DNA from: Rhynchonema sp. JSB1_4
Lineage: Eukaryota > Nematoda > Chromadorea > Monhysterida > Xyalidae
Direction: 5' to 3'
Assembly: GCA_030248065.1 (NCBI GenBank)
Contig: JASAMV010005265.1
Span: 1 to 64,000 of the forward strand
DNA length: 64,000 nucleotides
Shown here: positions 25,438-37,642 of the stretch, piece by piece
Position numbering within the stretch: position 1 is the first letter of the stretch
Layout: every line of letters begins with the position of its first letter
Translations under genes and position numbers: made by a program
Notes under the pieces: model-generated
Seen by the model: only the letters and a program-made list of their open reading frames with translations
Databases searched by the model: none
What the model was told of the DNA's origin: nothing

Positions 25438-27500
25438 GTGCGTCATCGTCAAACACATATTGCGCGTGGACAGATGCGGAGACGAAACCTGCAAGTTCTG
25501 AAGGTTGCCCAAGGTAAGTAGCTGATTCTGAGAATCCGACATCAAACATGGTGATCGGACCGATGCAGTCCAAGTCTTGGTTTGCTTGGTGACATATGAC
25601 TTTTCGCACTGAGGATACTGTTTCGATGTAAACTAATGCCATTAAATCCGGCAAACAGACAGGTTCTTTATTGTTTGTCACGGAACATTTTTTACGAAGG
25701 TAGAAATGATTAGTGGCATCGCAAAAATTTCTGTGCATCCCTTGTGCAAAAAATCAACCGCCCACTGTAGGTCCCCGGTCCGTTCCAATCCGATCACGGC
25801 ACTGTACCTTTTATCTATTGTCGCTTCAAAAGCGCCGAGCGGGGCCATGTCGAAACGAGCTCGATTGCATTGGGGTAATTACGCGGTCGTTCGTGTGACA
25901 GTGTTGGGTCGCCCGACCGAGCGAAAAAGTTCCTCAATCCTCGTTTTTCGGCATCTGTTGACGAAGCGGGAACGACGCGTCCCGCCCTTCGGAAGTTCGT
26001 GGCCGACGGTGCAAACGTCTTGCCCGTATTTCCGAATTGAGCAAGCCCGAATTCACCATCGGGTACGACTGCTTGCGAATAGAACACGGCGTTCGATTGT
26101 CCATTCGCGCTCAGGTATTGTTGTAGGTCATTCACGAAACGTTGATCTTCGTCAGATAAAGGGTGTTGCTCAACGGCAGGGCCAGGGATCAGCCGCGAGG
26201 CGAAAAGTAGTTCCGTCAGCGCCTGCTCACTTGCAGTTCTTCCTGAGTGAGCTGTTTGCGAGTCCGCCCGGACTGAATGCACTGACCGGGTGGCTTGTGA
26301 CGGGACAAAGAGTCTTCGAGCGCCGGACACGAGTTGGCTGCCTTGTTCGAGTGCGGATCGACGTCGCACTGCTCGTCTGCCGAAGCCGCCGAACGTTTTC
26401 TGCAGCGTCGACAAGAGTTCGGCCAAACTCGGCACTGACGGGTCGGCTGGAAAAAGAGTAAAAATCGTTCAAAACACACGTATCCTCACTGCTGTGCGAG
26501 ATTTTGAATTTTTGGTCGAGTAGTGCGAATGCACCAGATGGCCATGTTACCCCAAGAGCACACGTATGTATGTAGAAATGGACTTCTCAAGTCGGTTCGC
26601 AGTGTTGTCTTTGTTTGACATTCTGTACCACAGGCCTACTTTTGCTAGTTACTACTTTAACATTGATTTTGGCAGTCTGTGAATAAATAGCCGATGTTTA
26701 CATGATGTGCTTGCATCAAATTAAGAGGGGATATTGATTTACAGGAGAAAAACAGCCAGCTTGGTTGCAAACTACATGAACGAACTGTGGGCATTAGTGG
26801 CATTAAGCTCACCCTTTCCTTCTTCTTCTTCTTCGTCCTCCTCCGAACGGAATCGTTTCGTTTGCTGCTCCATAGCTTCCTCTGTCGCCTCCTCAGTTTT
26901 CGATTTGGTTCCGGTGTCGGTTTTCGGTTTGAGTGTCGTAGGTTCCGAGTCCGGTCCTGTTGCCTTGGTCGTGCGATCGGGTACCTTCTTTGTGGTTGGC
27001 TTTGGCGTGGTGAGAAGATCGAGCACTTGACGAAGGGGCGAGGGGGTCATGGGGGTGGTGGGTCTGGTGGTGGGAGGGGGTCGGGTCACAAGGGGTCTGA
27101 TGGGGCGGGCAACGGGACCGATGGGGGCCGAGGGCGGCGTTACGCGATCGGGATGAGACGTCTGGCAGCGTTGTGCGTACGTCTCGCACGCCTGCACCAG
27201 ACCAGAGTCGTACAGACTGCAATGCGATATAGATTTAAATGTTCGAATTTGTACATAAAATCACATTAAAATCAGCATCAATATACATACTGCAGTACAG
27301 TACCTGATCGGATTTGAAGTAATCGACGCGCAATAGAATCGGTATTCAGAATAAAACCGTGTGCAGTAAGTTGATCGGTAGAGCACTGCATCTTGTTCAA
27401 GACCAATGTTGACTACACGGCTTTCAGGGAAACATCCTTGACCAATTTGGACAGAAATTATCAAAATTATTAGAATAGTAATACAGTTCCAAACGTCCAT
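25438..27500 (-). CDS. Secreted mucin-linker protein, unrecognised, last exon frameshifted
   Basis: Exons 27304-27500, 26813-27216 and from 26446 leftwards chain with matching phases (2, then 1) at GT-AG sites. Exon 1 starts ATG and encodes a signal peptide (CITILIILIISVQIGQG) and a short cysteine-containing stretch. Exon 2 is a Pro/Thr/Ser-rich, probably O-glycosylated linker (TRPPPTTRPTTPMTP) followed by a Glu-rich tail. Exon 3 has an open frame to a TAG near 25815. Protein-like sequence then continues in a second frame (EATIDKRYSAVIGLERTG) and a third (CSVTNNKEPVCLPDLMALV). The switches fall at a CCCC run (about 25873) and a TTTTT run (about 25728), each explained by one missing base. Either two sequencing slips or a decaying gene. 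I do not recognise the C-terminal domain. The left end is uncertain and stops at a MITE. Confidence 0.5.
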
Positions 27501-28343
<843 letters not shown>

Positions 28344-28449
28344 AAAAAAAAAAAAAAACACACAAAAAAAAAGCAGAAACCCCAAATAAAGAGTTAATGG
28401 CAAAGAAACACCAGAAAGGAAAACAAAAACCCAAAAAACTCCATCACAA

Positions 28450-31400
28450 CTTCAGTCGCTGAAACCATTGCTTCACACGGTGAGGGTGCGAAACGTTCCA
28501 AAAATCGGCCTTATTTTTCGAGAACACAAGTTTGCCCCTAAATTTTGAGGCCACGCTTAGCGCTGCGGAAATAAAAATGCAATGGGGAATAGAGCATCGT
28601 CGAAAGTACCAGAAAATAAGGTTTTAAATTTTTTTAACTCATGGCTAGCTCCGTGACAGGCCTAAAAATCCATTAAATAGTTGCTAAATTAGGAGGTTAC
28701 ATTCATCGCCAGAATTGAGACACATAAAGGCCGCAGATTGTATCGGATTCGAAGCAAAAAAATGAGAGAAACGTCTGGTCTGACAACCTCCCAAGGTCCG
28801 GAGACTCCAAGGCCTACAGATCTCTCGGGGCAGCCATACTGACCTGAATATGATATTCAGCTATAAATGCTTATTGTTAACAGCTATTGTAAATGTGACA
28901 GCGCCAAACAATGTATTTCGGGAATAGCTTTCGAACGATGTATAACAAGCCCAAATAAATTCTTACGCTTAAAGGGCTCGGGACACAACCGAAGGAAGGG
29001 CAGCAGAGCACAGTGTTATACATCGCTGGAAAGCACTGTGGCAGCACATATCACGCACAAATGTTCAGCTCCTTAGAGATTTGCTATCTCTTGGTAGAGG
29101 GACTTTTTGTTCCAGAGAAAAGTGAATTTTCTCACGACTTGAAACGACCGGTGCAGAAACCCCAAGTGAGTTGAAGGTCGAGCAACATGTGGATGGGATT
29201 ACAACAGCTACTGGATAATTTATCGTGACAACTTCAGTCGCTCAAACTGTGGTTTCCCTCGGTGAGGGTGCGAAACATTCCAAAAATCGGCCATATTTTT
29301 CGAGGACACAAGTTTGTCCCTAAATTTTGAGACCGTGCTTTGTGTTGCACAAATGAAAGTGCAACAGAAAAACAGAGCATTGTCGAAAGTACAGAAAATA
29401 AGGTTCTTAAATTTGGAAACACTTTGATAGCGGCGTGACGGGCCAAAAAAGACCTAAAAATTGCCCCTAAACTGCATAGTTGCAATCATTGATGGAAATG
29501 TGATGTAAATAAGCCACGTATTGCATTGCATTGGAAACGAGAAAGTCAGATAAACGCACAGTCCAACAATCTAGACGAGTTTCAAAACTTCAAACTCCAT
29601 GGTCCGGCTGCTGCAGCCATGCCAGCCTGAATAAGATATTTGGCTATAAGTCGTTGCTGTTAAAGATTATTGGACATTTAAAGGGCTCGGGACATAACCG
29701 AAGGAAGGGCAGCAGGACATATTCTTACATACCGTTGGAAAGCATTCCGACAGCCTATGTCACGCACAAATTTTAAGCTCCTTGGAGCTTCGCTATCTCT
29801 TGGTAGAGCGACTTTTCGTTCCAGAAAAAAGTGAATTTTTGCACAAACTGGAACGACCGGTGCAGAAACCCCAAATGAGTTGAAGGTCAAGTAACACGTG
29901 GATAAGATTACAACAGCTTCTGAATAACTTACGATCACCACTTCAATCGCTCAAAGCATTGCTTCACACGGTGAGGGTGCGAAACGTTCCAAAAATCGGC
30001 CATATTTTTTGAGAACACAAGTTTGTCCCTAAATTTTGAGGCCACGCTTAGCGCTGCGGAAATAAGAATGCAATGGGGAAATAGAGCATCGTCGAAAGTA
30101 CCAGAAAATAAGGTTTTTAATTTTTTTACTCATGGCTAGCTCCGTGACAGGCCTAAAAATCCATTAAATTGCCGCTAATTTAGGTGGTTACATTCATCGC
30201 CAGAATTGTGACACATAAAGGCCACAGATTGTATCGTGTTCCAAACAAAAAAATGAGAGAAACGTCTGGTTTAACAACCTATCAAGGTCCAAAGACCCCA
30301 ACGTCTACAGATCTCTCGGGGCAGCCATACTAGCCTGAATATGATATTCAGCTATAAATGCTTATTGTTAACAGCTATTGTAAATGTGATAGCACCAAAC
30401 AATGTATCTCGGGATTGGCTTTCGAATGATATATAACAAGCCCCAATAAATTCTTACGCTTAAGGGCAGAGGTTGAATAATTGCTTTTTTGACGATTCTG
30501 GAATGAACCGTCACGTCACCGTGTCCGATTTCGGAATTTTGACCGTTTCTTGTCCATAGTAACCGATAGTATGGGCATGTTATATATCGTTCGATAGCTA
30601 CGTTGAAGCTACATCGTTTGATGCTATCAAATGTACAATAATCCTTAACAGTAACGACTTATAGTCAAATATCTTATCCAGGCTGGCGTGGCTGCAGCAG
30701 CCGGACCATGGGGGTTGAAGTCTTGAAACTTGTCTAGATTGTTGGACTGTGCGTTTATCTGACTTTCTCGTTTCCAATGCAATGCAATACGTGGCTTATT
30801 TACATCACATTTCCGTCAATGACTGCAACTATGCAGTTTAGTGGCAATTTTTAGGTCTTTTTCGGCCTGTCACGCCGCTATCTAAGTGTTTCCAAATTTA
30901 AAAACCTTATTTTCTGGTACTTTCGAAAATGCTCTATTTTTCTATTGCATTTTCATTTCTGCAACGCAAAGCGCGGCCTCAAAATTTAGAGACAAGCTTG
31001 TGTTTTCGAAAAATGTGGCCGATTTTTGGAACATTTCGCACCCTCACCGAGTGAAGCAATGCTTTGAGCGACTGAAGTTCTCATGATAAGTTATCCAGAA
31101 GCTGTTGTAATCCTATCCACGTGTTACTTGACTTTCAACTTATTTGGAGTTTCTGCACCGGTCGTTTCAAGTTGTGAAAAAATTCACTTTTCTCTGGAAC
31201 GAAAAGTCGCTCTACCAAGAGATAGCGAATCTCTAAGGAGCTTAACATTTGTGCGTGACATATACTGTCACAGTGCTTTCGAACGATGTATAACACTACG
31301 CTCTGCTGCCCTTCCTTCGGTTGTGTCCCGAGCCCTTTAATAGCATCAAACGATGTAGCTTCAACGTAGCTATCGAACGATATATAACATGCCCATACTA

Positions 31401-32910
31401 TCTCTCACTGTGGGCAAGAAACGGTCAAAATTCCGAAACCGCACACGGTAACGTGACGGTTCATTCCAGAATCGTCAAAAAAGCAATTTTTTAGCCTCTG
31501 CCCTTAAGCGTAAGAATTTATTGGGGCTTGTTACATATCGTTCGAAAGCTAATCCCGAGATACATTGTTTGGTGCTGTCACATTTACAATAGCTGTTAAC
31601 ATTAAGCATTTATAGTTGAATATCATATTCAGATTAGTATGGCTACCCAGATAGATCTGTAGACCTTGGGGTCTTCGGACCCTGATAGATTGTTAAACCA
31701 GACGTTTCTCTCAATTTTTTGTTTCGAATCCGATACAATCTGTGGCCTTTATGTGTCACAATCCTGGCGATGAATATAACCACCTAATTTAGCGGCAATT
31801 TAATGGATTTTTAGGCCTGTCACGGAGCTAGCCATGAGTTAAAAAATTTAAAGACCTTATTTTCAGGTACTTTCGACGATGCTCTTTTTCCCCATTGCAT
31901 TCTTATTTCCGTAGCGCTAAGCGTGACCTCAAAATTTAGGTGTTATCGAAAAATAAGGCCGATTTTTGGAACGTTTCGCACCCTCACCATGTGAAGCAAT
32001 GGTTTGAGCAACTGAAGTTGTGTTGATAAGTTATTCCGAAGCTGTTGTAATCCTATCCACGTGTTACTTGACCTTCAACGCATTTGGGGTTTCTGCACCG
32101 GTCGATCCAATTTGTGCAAAAATTCAGTTTTTTCTGGAACGAAAAGTCCCTCTACCAAGAGATAGCGAATCTCCAAAGAGCTTAAAATTTGTGCGTGACA
32201 TAGGCTGTCGGAATGCTTTCCAACGGTATGTAACAATATGTCCTGCTATATCCTTCCTTCGGTTATGTCCCGAGCCCTTTAAGGGCGGAGGCTAAAAATT
32301 GCTTTTTTGACGGTTCTGGAACGAAATTGTCACCGTGTGCGATTTCGGAATTTTGACCGTTTCTTGTCCATATTAAGAAATAGTATATATGTATATTTCG
32401 TTCGATAGCTATGTATTTCGAAGCTACATCGTTTGATGCTATCAAATGTGCAATAATCTTTAACAGAAACGACTTATGGTCAAATATCTTATTCAGGTTG
32501 GCATATCTGCAACAGCAGGTCCATGGAGTTTGAAGTCTTGAAGCACGTCTAGATTGTTGAACTGTGCGTCTATCTGACTTTCTCGTTTCTAATGCGATGC
32601 AATACGTGGCCTATTTACATCACATTTCCGTCAATGAATGCAACTATGCAGTTTAGGGACAATGTTTGGGTCTTTTTTGGCCCGTCACGCCGCTATCAAA
32701 GTGTTTCCAAATTTAAAAACCTTATTTTCTGGTACTTTCGACAATGCTCTGTGTTTCTGTTGCACTTTCATTTGTGCAACACAAAGCACGGCCTCAAAAT
32801 TTAGGGACAAACTTGTGTCCTCGAAAAATATGGCCGATTTAGTGCTTGACAACGATGTATAACACTGCGCTCTGCTGCCCTTCCTTCGGTTGTGTCCCGA
32901 GCCGTTCAAA
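28450..32910. repeat. Mirrored cluster of related TTAA-type elements
   Basis: A shared block (GGTGAGGGTGCGAAACG and its partners CTCTACCAAGAGATAGC and AGGGCTCGGGACA) occurs three times in one orientation (from about 28460, 29240 and 29960) and about three times inverted (ending near 31075, 32020 and 32850). AGGGCTCGGGACA(C/T)AACC termini next to TTAA-like sites are seen at about 28974, 29682, 31340, 32280 and 32900. The cluster is centred on the element at 30464-31503, so whole flanks are mirror images (TTCTTACGC at the left, GCGTAAGAA at the right). No gene is supported. Confidence 0.65.
30464..31503. mobile_element. TTAA-flanked element at centre of mirrored cluster
   Basis: Ends GGGCAGAGGTTGAATAATTG and the near complement of it (TTTTAGCCTCTGCCC), flanked by perfect TTAA (30460-30463, 31504-31507). 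A partial third end of the same family is at 32280. The interior contains a copy of the AGGGCTCGGGACA element. Confidence 0.65.
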
Positions 32911-33429
32911 GGTGCTGGTTAGCAACCCTTCGACCGCGCTTGATCTTGGGGGTAGTATATTTTAACAAAGTTTGGATATCGTGTTACTCAACCCTAATCT
33001 GGCGAACCGATTGGTTGCTTCCGGATGTTTCACGGCCACGTTGAAGTTTGCCCCTGGTGAAAAAGACCGAAAAGATTTGAAATGCTGCTGTGACACGAAT
33101 AGGCTGTTTCAAAGTTTGATACTGGAGTGACAGCAACCTCCAACACTGTGGCGAAAACCGCAATGCACAATAGCTATTGAAACGTCCGCATTGTTGCATA
33201 AAAAAATAAAAGGTTTCAAAAACCTGGCCATTTTTTGTTAAGATTTTCTACTCGTATAATTTTAAGCATCTGTGGTGAATGAAATAAGTTGTCAATTACA
33301 AATAAAAATCCTCTAATTATCAAGTTTTTTGTTTGTGCTCCCCAGTTTTCAAAACTCTACACAGCTCACACAATGTTTACCACAACATGCGCAAGGCAGC
33401 CATTCCACAGCGCACACACACACACAAAG
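32911..33429. other. No supported gene
   Basis: About 500 bp of unremarkable sequence between two transposon clusters. Confidence 0.35.
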
Positions 33430-33437
33430 CTTGCCAG

Positions 33438-34279
33438 TAGTGATGGGCTCGCGCCTGAAAATTTCGCTCTTTTTTTCGCTGTTCGCTCTTCGCGCCCGGA
33501 GCGAAGAGCGAGCGAAGGCAAATTTCAATTTCGCGCTTGGGCGCGAAGAGCGATTTCGCTCTTCGCTCTTAGAGCGAAGAGCGAGCGAAACTTTTTTACA
33601 AATTTCGCTCTTTGATACTGTGAATAGCAACAGGCCAGAATTTTGTGCTTTCATCAAAAAAGGAGTGCAGAACAGCTATTTGTTCTAACACTCAGTCGCA
33701 CAATGGGCGAGTCACTCTGCCCAGCCCATGCATGAGTGCTCTGTTTCCAATATCGCATCGGAATGGTAAATAAAGTACCTTTGTGTTCCGTTTACTTCAA
33801 TTTTGATCATTGAATTTTGAGCCAGACATTGATATTGACGCACACTGGTACACTTAAGCACCTGATTATGTCCGTGCCACACTACAATACAACAAAACAA
33901 AATAGAACAGGGCAAAACTGATGAACAACAGAACAGAACACATGCATGTTCAATCATGATTGTCGCCATATTGTCGTTCTTCTTCTTTGAACTGAAAGCA
34001 TAATGATCCTTTCTCTCGATATAAACATCAACAACATTTCTGTATAATTTACAAAAGATTTTTTGTTCAAACGCATCAAAGCAAGAAAGCGCGAAAAAAA
34101 GAGCGAAACGCTCGGGCGCGAACGAAAGCGCGGCAAAGAGCGAAAGAGCGAAATCGCTCTTCGCGCTTAGAGCGAAGAGCGAGCGAAGGCAAGTTTCAAT
34201 TTCGCGCCTGGGCGCGAAGAGCGATTTCGCTCTTCGCTCTTAGAGCGAAGGAAAAAAATTGGGAGCGAGCCCATCACCA
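33438..34279. mobile_element. hAT-type element with GAGCGAA sub-repeats, perfect TSD
   Basis: Ends TAGTGATGGGCTCGC and GCGAGCCCATCACCA lie between identical 8-bp target duplications CTTGCCAG (33430-33437, 34280-34287). TAGTG-type ends and 8-bp duplications fit hAT. Both sub-terminal regions are built of GAGCGAA/TTCGCTC words repeated in both orientations, which could bind transposase. No transposase frame, 842 bp. Confidence 0.85.
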
Positions 34280-34354
34280 CTTGCCAGCAGTGAAACATTA
34301 CTGATGTGATCCTGCTCTGCCTCAGCCAGGGGAGGACTTTGTTCAAGCCGGCCA

Positions 34355-35095
34355 CAGCTCGCTCTTCGCTCTAAGCGCGAAGAGCGATTTCGCTCTTTCG
34401 CTCTTTGCCGCGCTTTCGTTCGCGCCCGAGCGTTTCGCTCTTTTTTTCGCGCTTTCTTGCTTTGATGCGTTTGAACAAATTTTTTTTTCAAATTATTCAG
34501 AAATGTTGTTAATGTTTTTATCCAGAGAAAGAATCATTATTCTTTCAGTTCAGAGAAGAAGAACGACAATATGGCGTGGCGACAATCATGTGTTCTGACA
34601 ATCATGATTGAACATGCATGTGTTCTGTTCTGTTGTTCATCAGTTTTGCCCTGTTCTATTTTGTTTTGTTGTATTGTAGTGTGGCACGGACATAATCAGG
34701 TGCGTGTAAGTTGTAAGTGTATCATTGTGCGTCAATATCAATGTCTGGTTCAAAATTCAATGATCAAAATTGAAGTAAACGGAACATAAATTTTATTTAC
34801 CATTCCGATGCGATATTGGAAACAGAGCACTCATGCACGGGCTGGGCAGTGTGACTCGCCCATTGTGCAACTGAGTGTGAGACCAATAACTGTTCTGCAC
34901 TCCTTTTTTGATGAAAGCACAAAATTCTGGCCTGTTGCTATTCACAAAATCAAAGAGCGAAATTTGTAAAAAAGTTTCGCTCGCTCTTCGCGCCCAAGCG
35001 CGAAATTGAAATTTGTCTTCGCTCGCTCCTCGCTCCGGGCGCGAAGAGCGAAGAGCGAAAAAAGAGCGAAATTTTCAGGCGCGAGCCCATCACTA
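34355..35095. mobile_element. Second, inverted, truncated copy of the GAGCGAA hAT element
   Basis: An inverted copy of about 33438-34190, ending GCGAGCCCATCACTA at 35095. The other terminus is missing, so the copy is truncated at about 34355. The shared interior includes TGTTCTGTTCTGTTG and CATGATTG words. Confidence 0.75.
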
Positions 35096-35096
35096 C

Positions 35097-36358
35097 TTGG
35101 CACTAATTTAAAACCACATTCACATTTTTGGCACTGCCAAAGCTCGCGCTATTTTGCCAAAAACACATAAGTTTTCGAAAAAAAATTTCCGTTGTATTTT
35201 TGGGTCACATGGAAAGCACACAGAGTTTTTATATAAAGCAGGCAAAAAAGCCCGTATATCATGCTATTCAAGCGATCAATGACCAATATTCCACCGCTGA
35301 TAAGTTTCGATAAAAGCTCGCTCAACTGTGGTGAGCGTCAACTTTTTTGCCTATTTCTGGGGACCCCAAGCACATTTCTATCTCATATCTCCCATTTTAA
35401 CAACAGTGTACCGAGGTGATACAATGGCACGCCAGATAGTAAAAGCATTATTGTTGTTAATCATGTGCAAATCTAGGTTGGTCCATCTGCATCCTTAGAG
35501 GTACGAGCAAGAAATGAACTTTGCTCAAAATTCACAATTTCAACAAATTTTCGGTTTTGTCATATTTTTAGCCTACTTACAGTTGTGGCGGAACTGTGCA
35601 TTTACTGTCTGATGAAGCCCCAACGTTGTTGTTGCTTACTGATTAAAATCCAAAATTATAGCTCTAACGTATCCTGAGAAAAATCGTGTTAATTGAGGTC
35701 CATGCGTTGGACTTCGAACTACAACCGGGCTTACAACAGGACCAGCGTCTGCGGTGCCTTCACTTAACATGATTTTTCTCAGGATACGTTAGAACTAGAA
35801 TTTTGGATTTTGATCGATAAACAACAACAACGTTGGGGCTTCATTGGACAGCAAAGGCCACAAATCCGTCACAAATGTAGGTAGGCTAAAAATATGACGG
35901 AAGCGAAAATTTGCTAAAATTATGAATTTTGTGTCAAGTTCATTTCTTGCTCGTACCTCCAAGGTTGCAGATGGACCAACCTAGATTTGCACATGGCTAA
36001 CAGCAATTATGTTTTTATTATCTGGCGTGTCATATATCACCTCGGTACACTACTGTTAAAAAGGAAGATATTAGATAACAGTGTGCTTGGGGTCCCCAGA
36101 AAAAGGCAAAAAAGTTGACGCTCACCACAGTTGAGCGCTTTTATCGAAACTTAATGGCGGTGGAATATTGGTCATTGATCGCTTGAATAGCATGATATAC
36201 GGGCTTTTCTGCCTGCTTTATATAAAAACTCTGTGTGCTTTCTATGTGGTCCAAAGATACAACGGAAATTTTTTTTCGAAAGTTTATGTGGTCTTGGTAA
36301 CATAGCGCGAGCTGTGGTAGTGCCAAAAAAGTGAATGTGGTTCTAAATTAGTGTCAAG
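35097..36358. mobile_element. 1.26-kb foldback element
   Basis: Arms 35097-35690 and about 35745-36358 are inverted copies along their whole length, with only a short centre. Ends TTGGCACTAATTTAAAACC and TTAGTGTCAA. The same 61-residue frame is readable outward from both arms, which simply reflects the symmetry. Confidence 0.8.
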
Positions 36359-37036
36359 GCGTTTATGAAAGATTTGTGACCAAACTGCCCACTGAGAACA
36401 CGCCAAACATATCGATATTTAAATTTCAAGGTGCTGAGGTAGGGTCAAATTTTTTTACCTTTCCGCGCTCCTGGCTCAGACAGGGAGCTGATATGGGCAA
36501 AAATTTTATTGGCCATGTCGTGAGTGTTTTAGACCAAGCCCACTTACGGTGCCAAGTCCCATTGAGATTGGTTTCGGTCGCATATAATGGTGGAGACCTT
36601 AAGCTGTAGTTAAAAATGGTTAGCGCATGCGATTTCCTTCTCAATTATATGTGTAAAACATATGGTCAAGTCACATTTATCCGCAAAAGTGTCTTTGGCC
36701 AAAACTGCAACATCCCTTCATTCATCCACAGCAGGTACCGATCACCTGGGTAAAAGTGGGATGAGGTGTGGATTTACGGATGCGGCACAGTAGCATACAA
36801 ACACAAAAAACGTGGCAAAACGTGTACCACCTTTAAAAACAAAAACAAAACTTCAAACAGTACAAACAAGTAACACACTAAATGACTACACAAGAAGAAA
36901 TAAATGATGTGATGTAACTAATAAAAAGGTCAACGAAGCACGTACAGTTGACGTTTTACGATGGGCGACATTGTGTCTAACCGCATGAAAAATCATAAAG
37001 TGGGTGAGGAATGTGCAATTATGTACATGAAATACA
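36359..37036. other. No supported gene
   Basis: No convincing exon. It precedes a possible acceptor (aatacag at about 37032-37038) for the kelch-like exon. Confidence 0.35.
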
Positions 37037-37104
37037 GGTCACCGTGTTGAGGTGATTTTAACAAACGGGGAAGTACAATATGCATATCCCATCAATTATC
37101 ACCA

Positions 37105-37620
37105 ATGCCGATGTTGAGAGCCACGATGTACTTTCAGGGCACGATCTATATGACTGGAGGCGATGAGCGTTCGGTCGAGAAATCGATTTCGTGGGCGCCA
37201 CAGAAAGGGGAGCAGCAGCCTGATCCGGTGCTCTTGGGTGCATTGCAAAAGGGACGTGTTTTACACACGATGGTGCGATTCAACAACGGCACAATGATGG
37301 TTGGTGCTTTGGGTTCGAACGGATTATCGACTGCGATCCCGGGAGGTCACCGTTCGGGATACGTAGATCTTGGAGCAGATGCCGAAAACACCAAGCCAGT
37401 TTTGAAGTCAATGTGCAGTGAGCCGTATCAACTTGTTGGAGGGCAGATAATTTTGTTTGCGGCCAATCTGTCTGGAGCACCGGGTGTAATTTTGGATCTG
37501 AGGACAGTTCCTCGCGCTGCGACATTTCCTCGTGTCAACTACCGTACCTGGACTTTAGCTCACGTGTCTTCTGTTAAGCTGGGACACTTCTTCGCGTGCC
37601 CTTCGTTACCAAGGTGGTAA
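37105..37620 (+). CDS. Kelch-like hypothetical exon, probably frameshifted at its start
   Basis: One hundred and seventy-one residues open to a TAA. The start (PMLRATMYFQGTIYMTGG) has the layout of a kelch repeat, in which a hydrophobic strand is followed by a GG pair. Later repeats are not clear, so galactose-oxidase or kelch identity is tentative. A protein-like frame immediately upstream (VEVILTNGEVQYAYPINYH, from about 37050) is in a different phase and meets this one at about 37100. A one- or two-base slip or a missed intron is therefore likely. The stop codon lies about 20 bp before the 204-bp tandem array, so the 3' UTR would be made of that repeat. Confidence 0.4.
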   Translation: MPMLRATMYFQGTIYMTGGDERSVEKSISWAPQKGEQQPDPVLLGALQKGRVLHTMVRFNNGTMMVGALGSNGLSTAIPGGHRSGYVDLGADAENTKPVLKSMCSEPYQLVGGQIILFAANLSGAPGVILDLRTVPRAATFPRVNYRTWTLAHVSSVKLGHFFACPSLPRW

Positions 37621-37642
37621 CCAAGGGCAACGGGCCTGCAAC

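Noticed and set aside
33349..33688. 100-120 residue Arg/Ser/Glu-rich frames
   Set aside because: Translations of the GAGCGAA repeats of the hAT element.
35128..36326. Near-identical 61-residue frames on opposite strands
   Set aside because: Products of the foldback symmetry of the element at 35097-36358.
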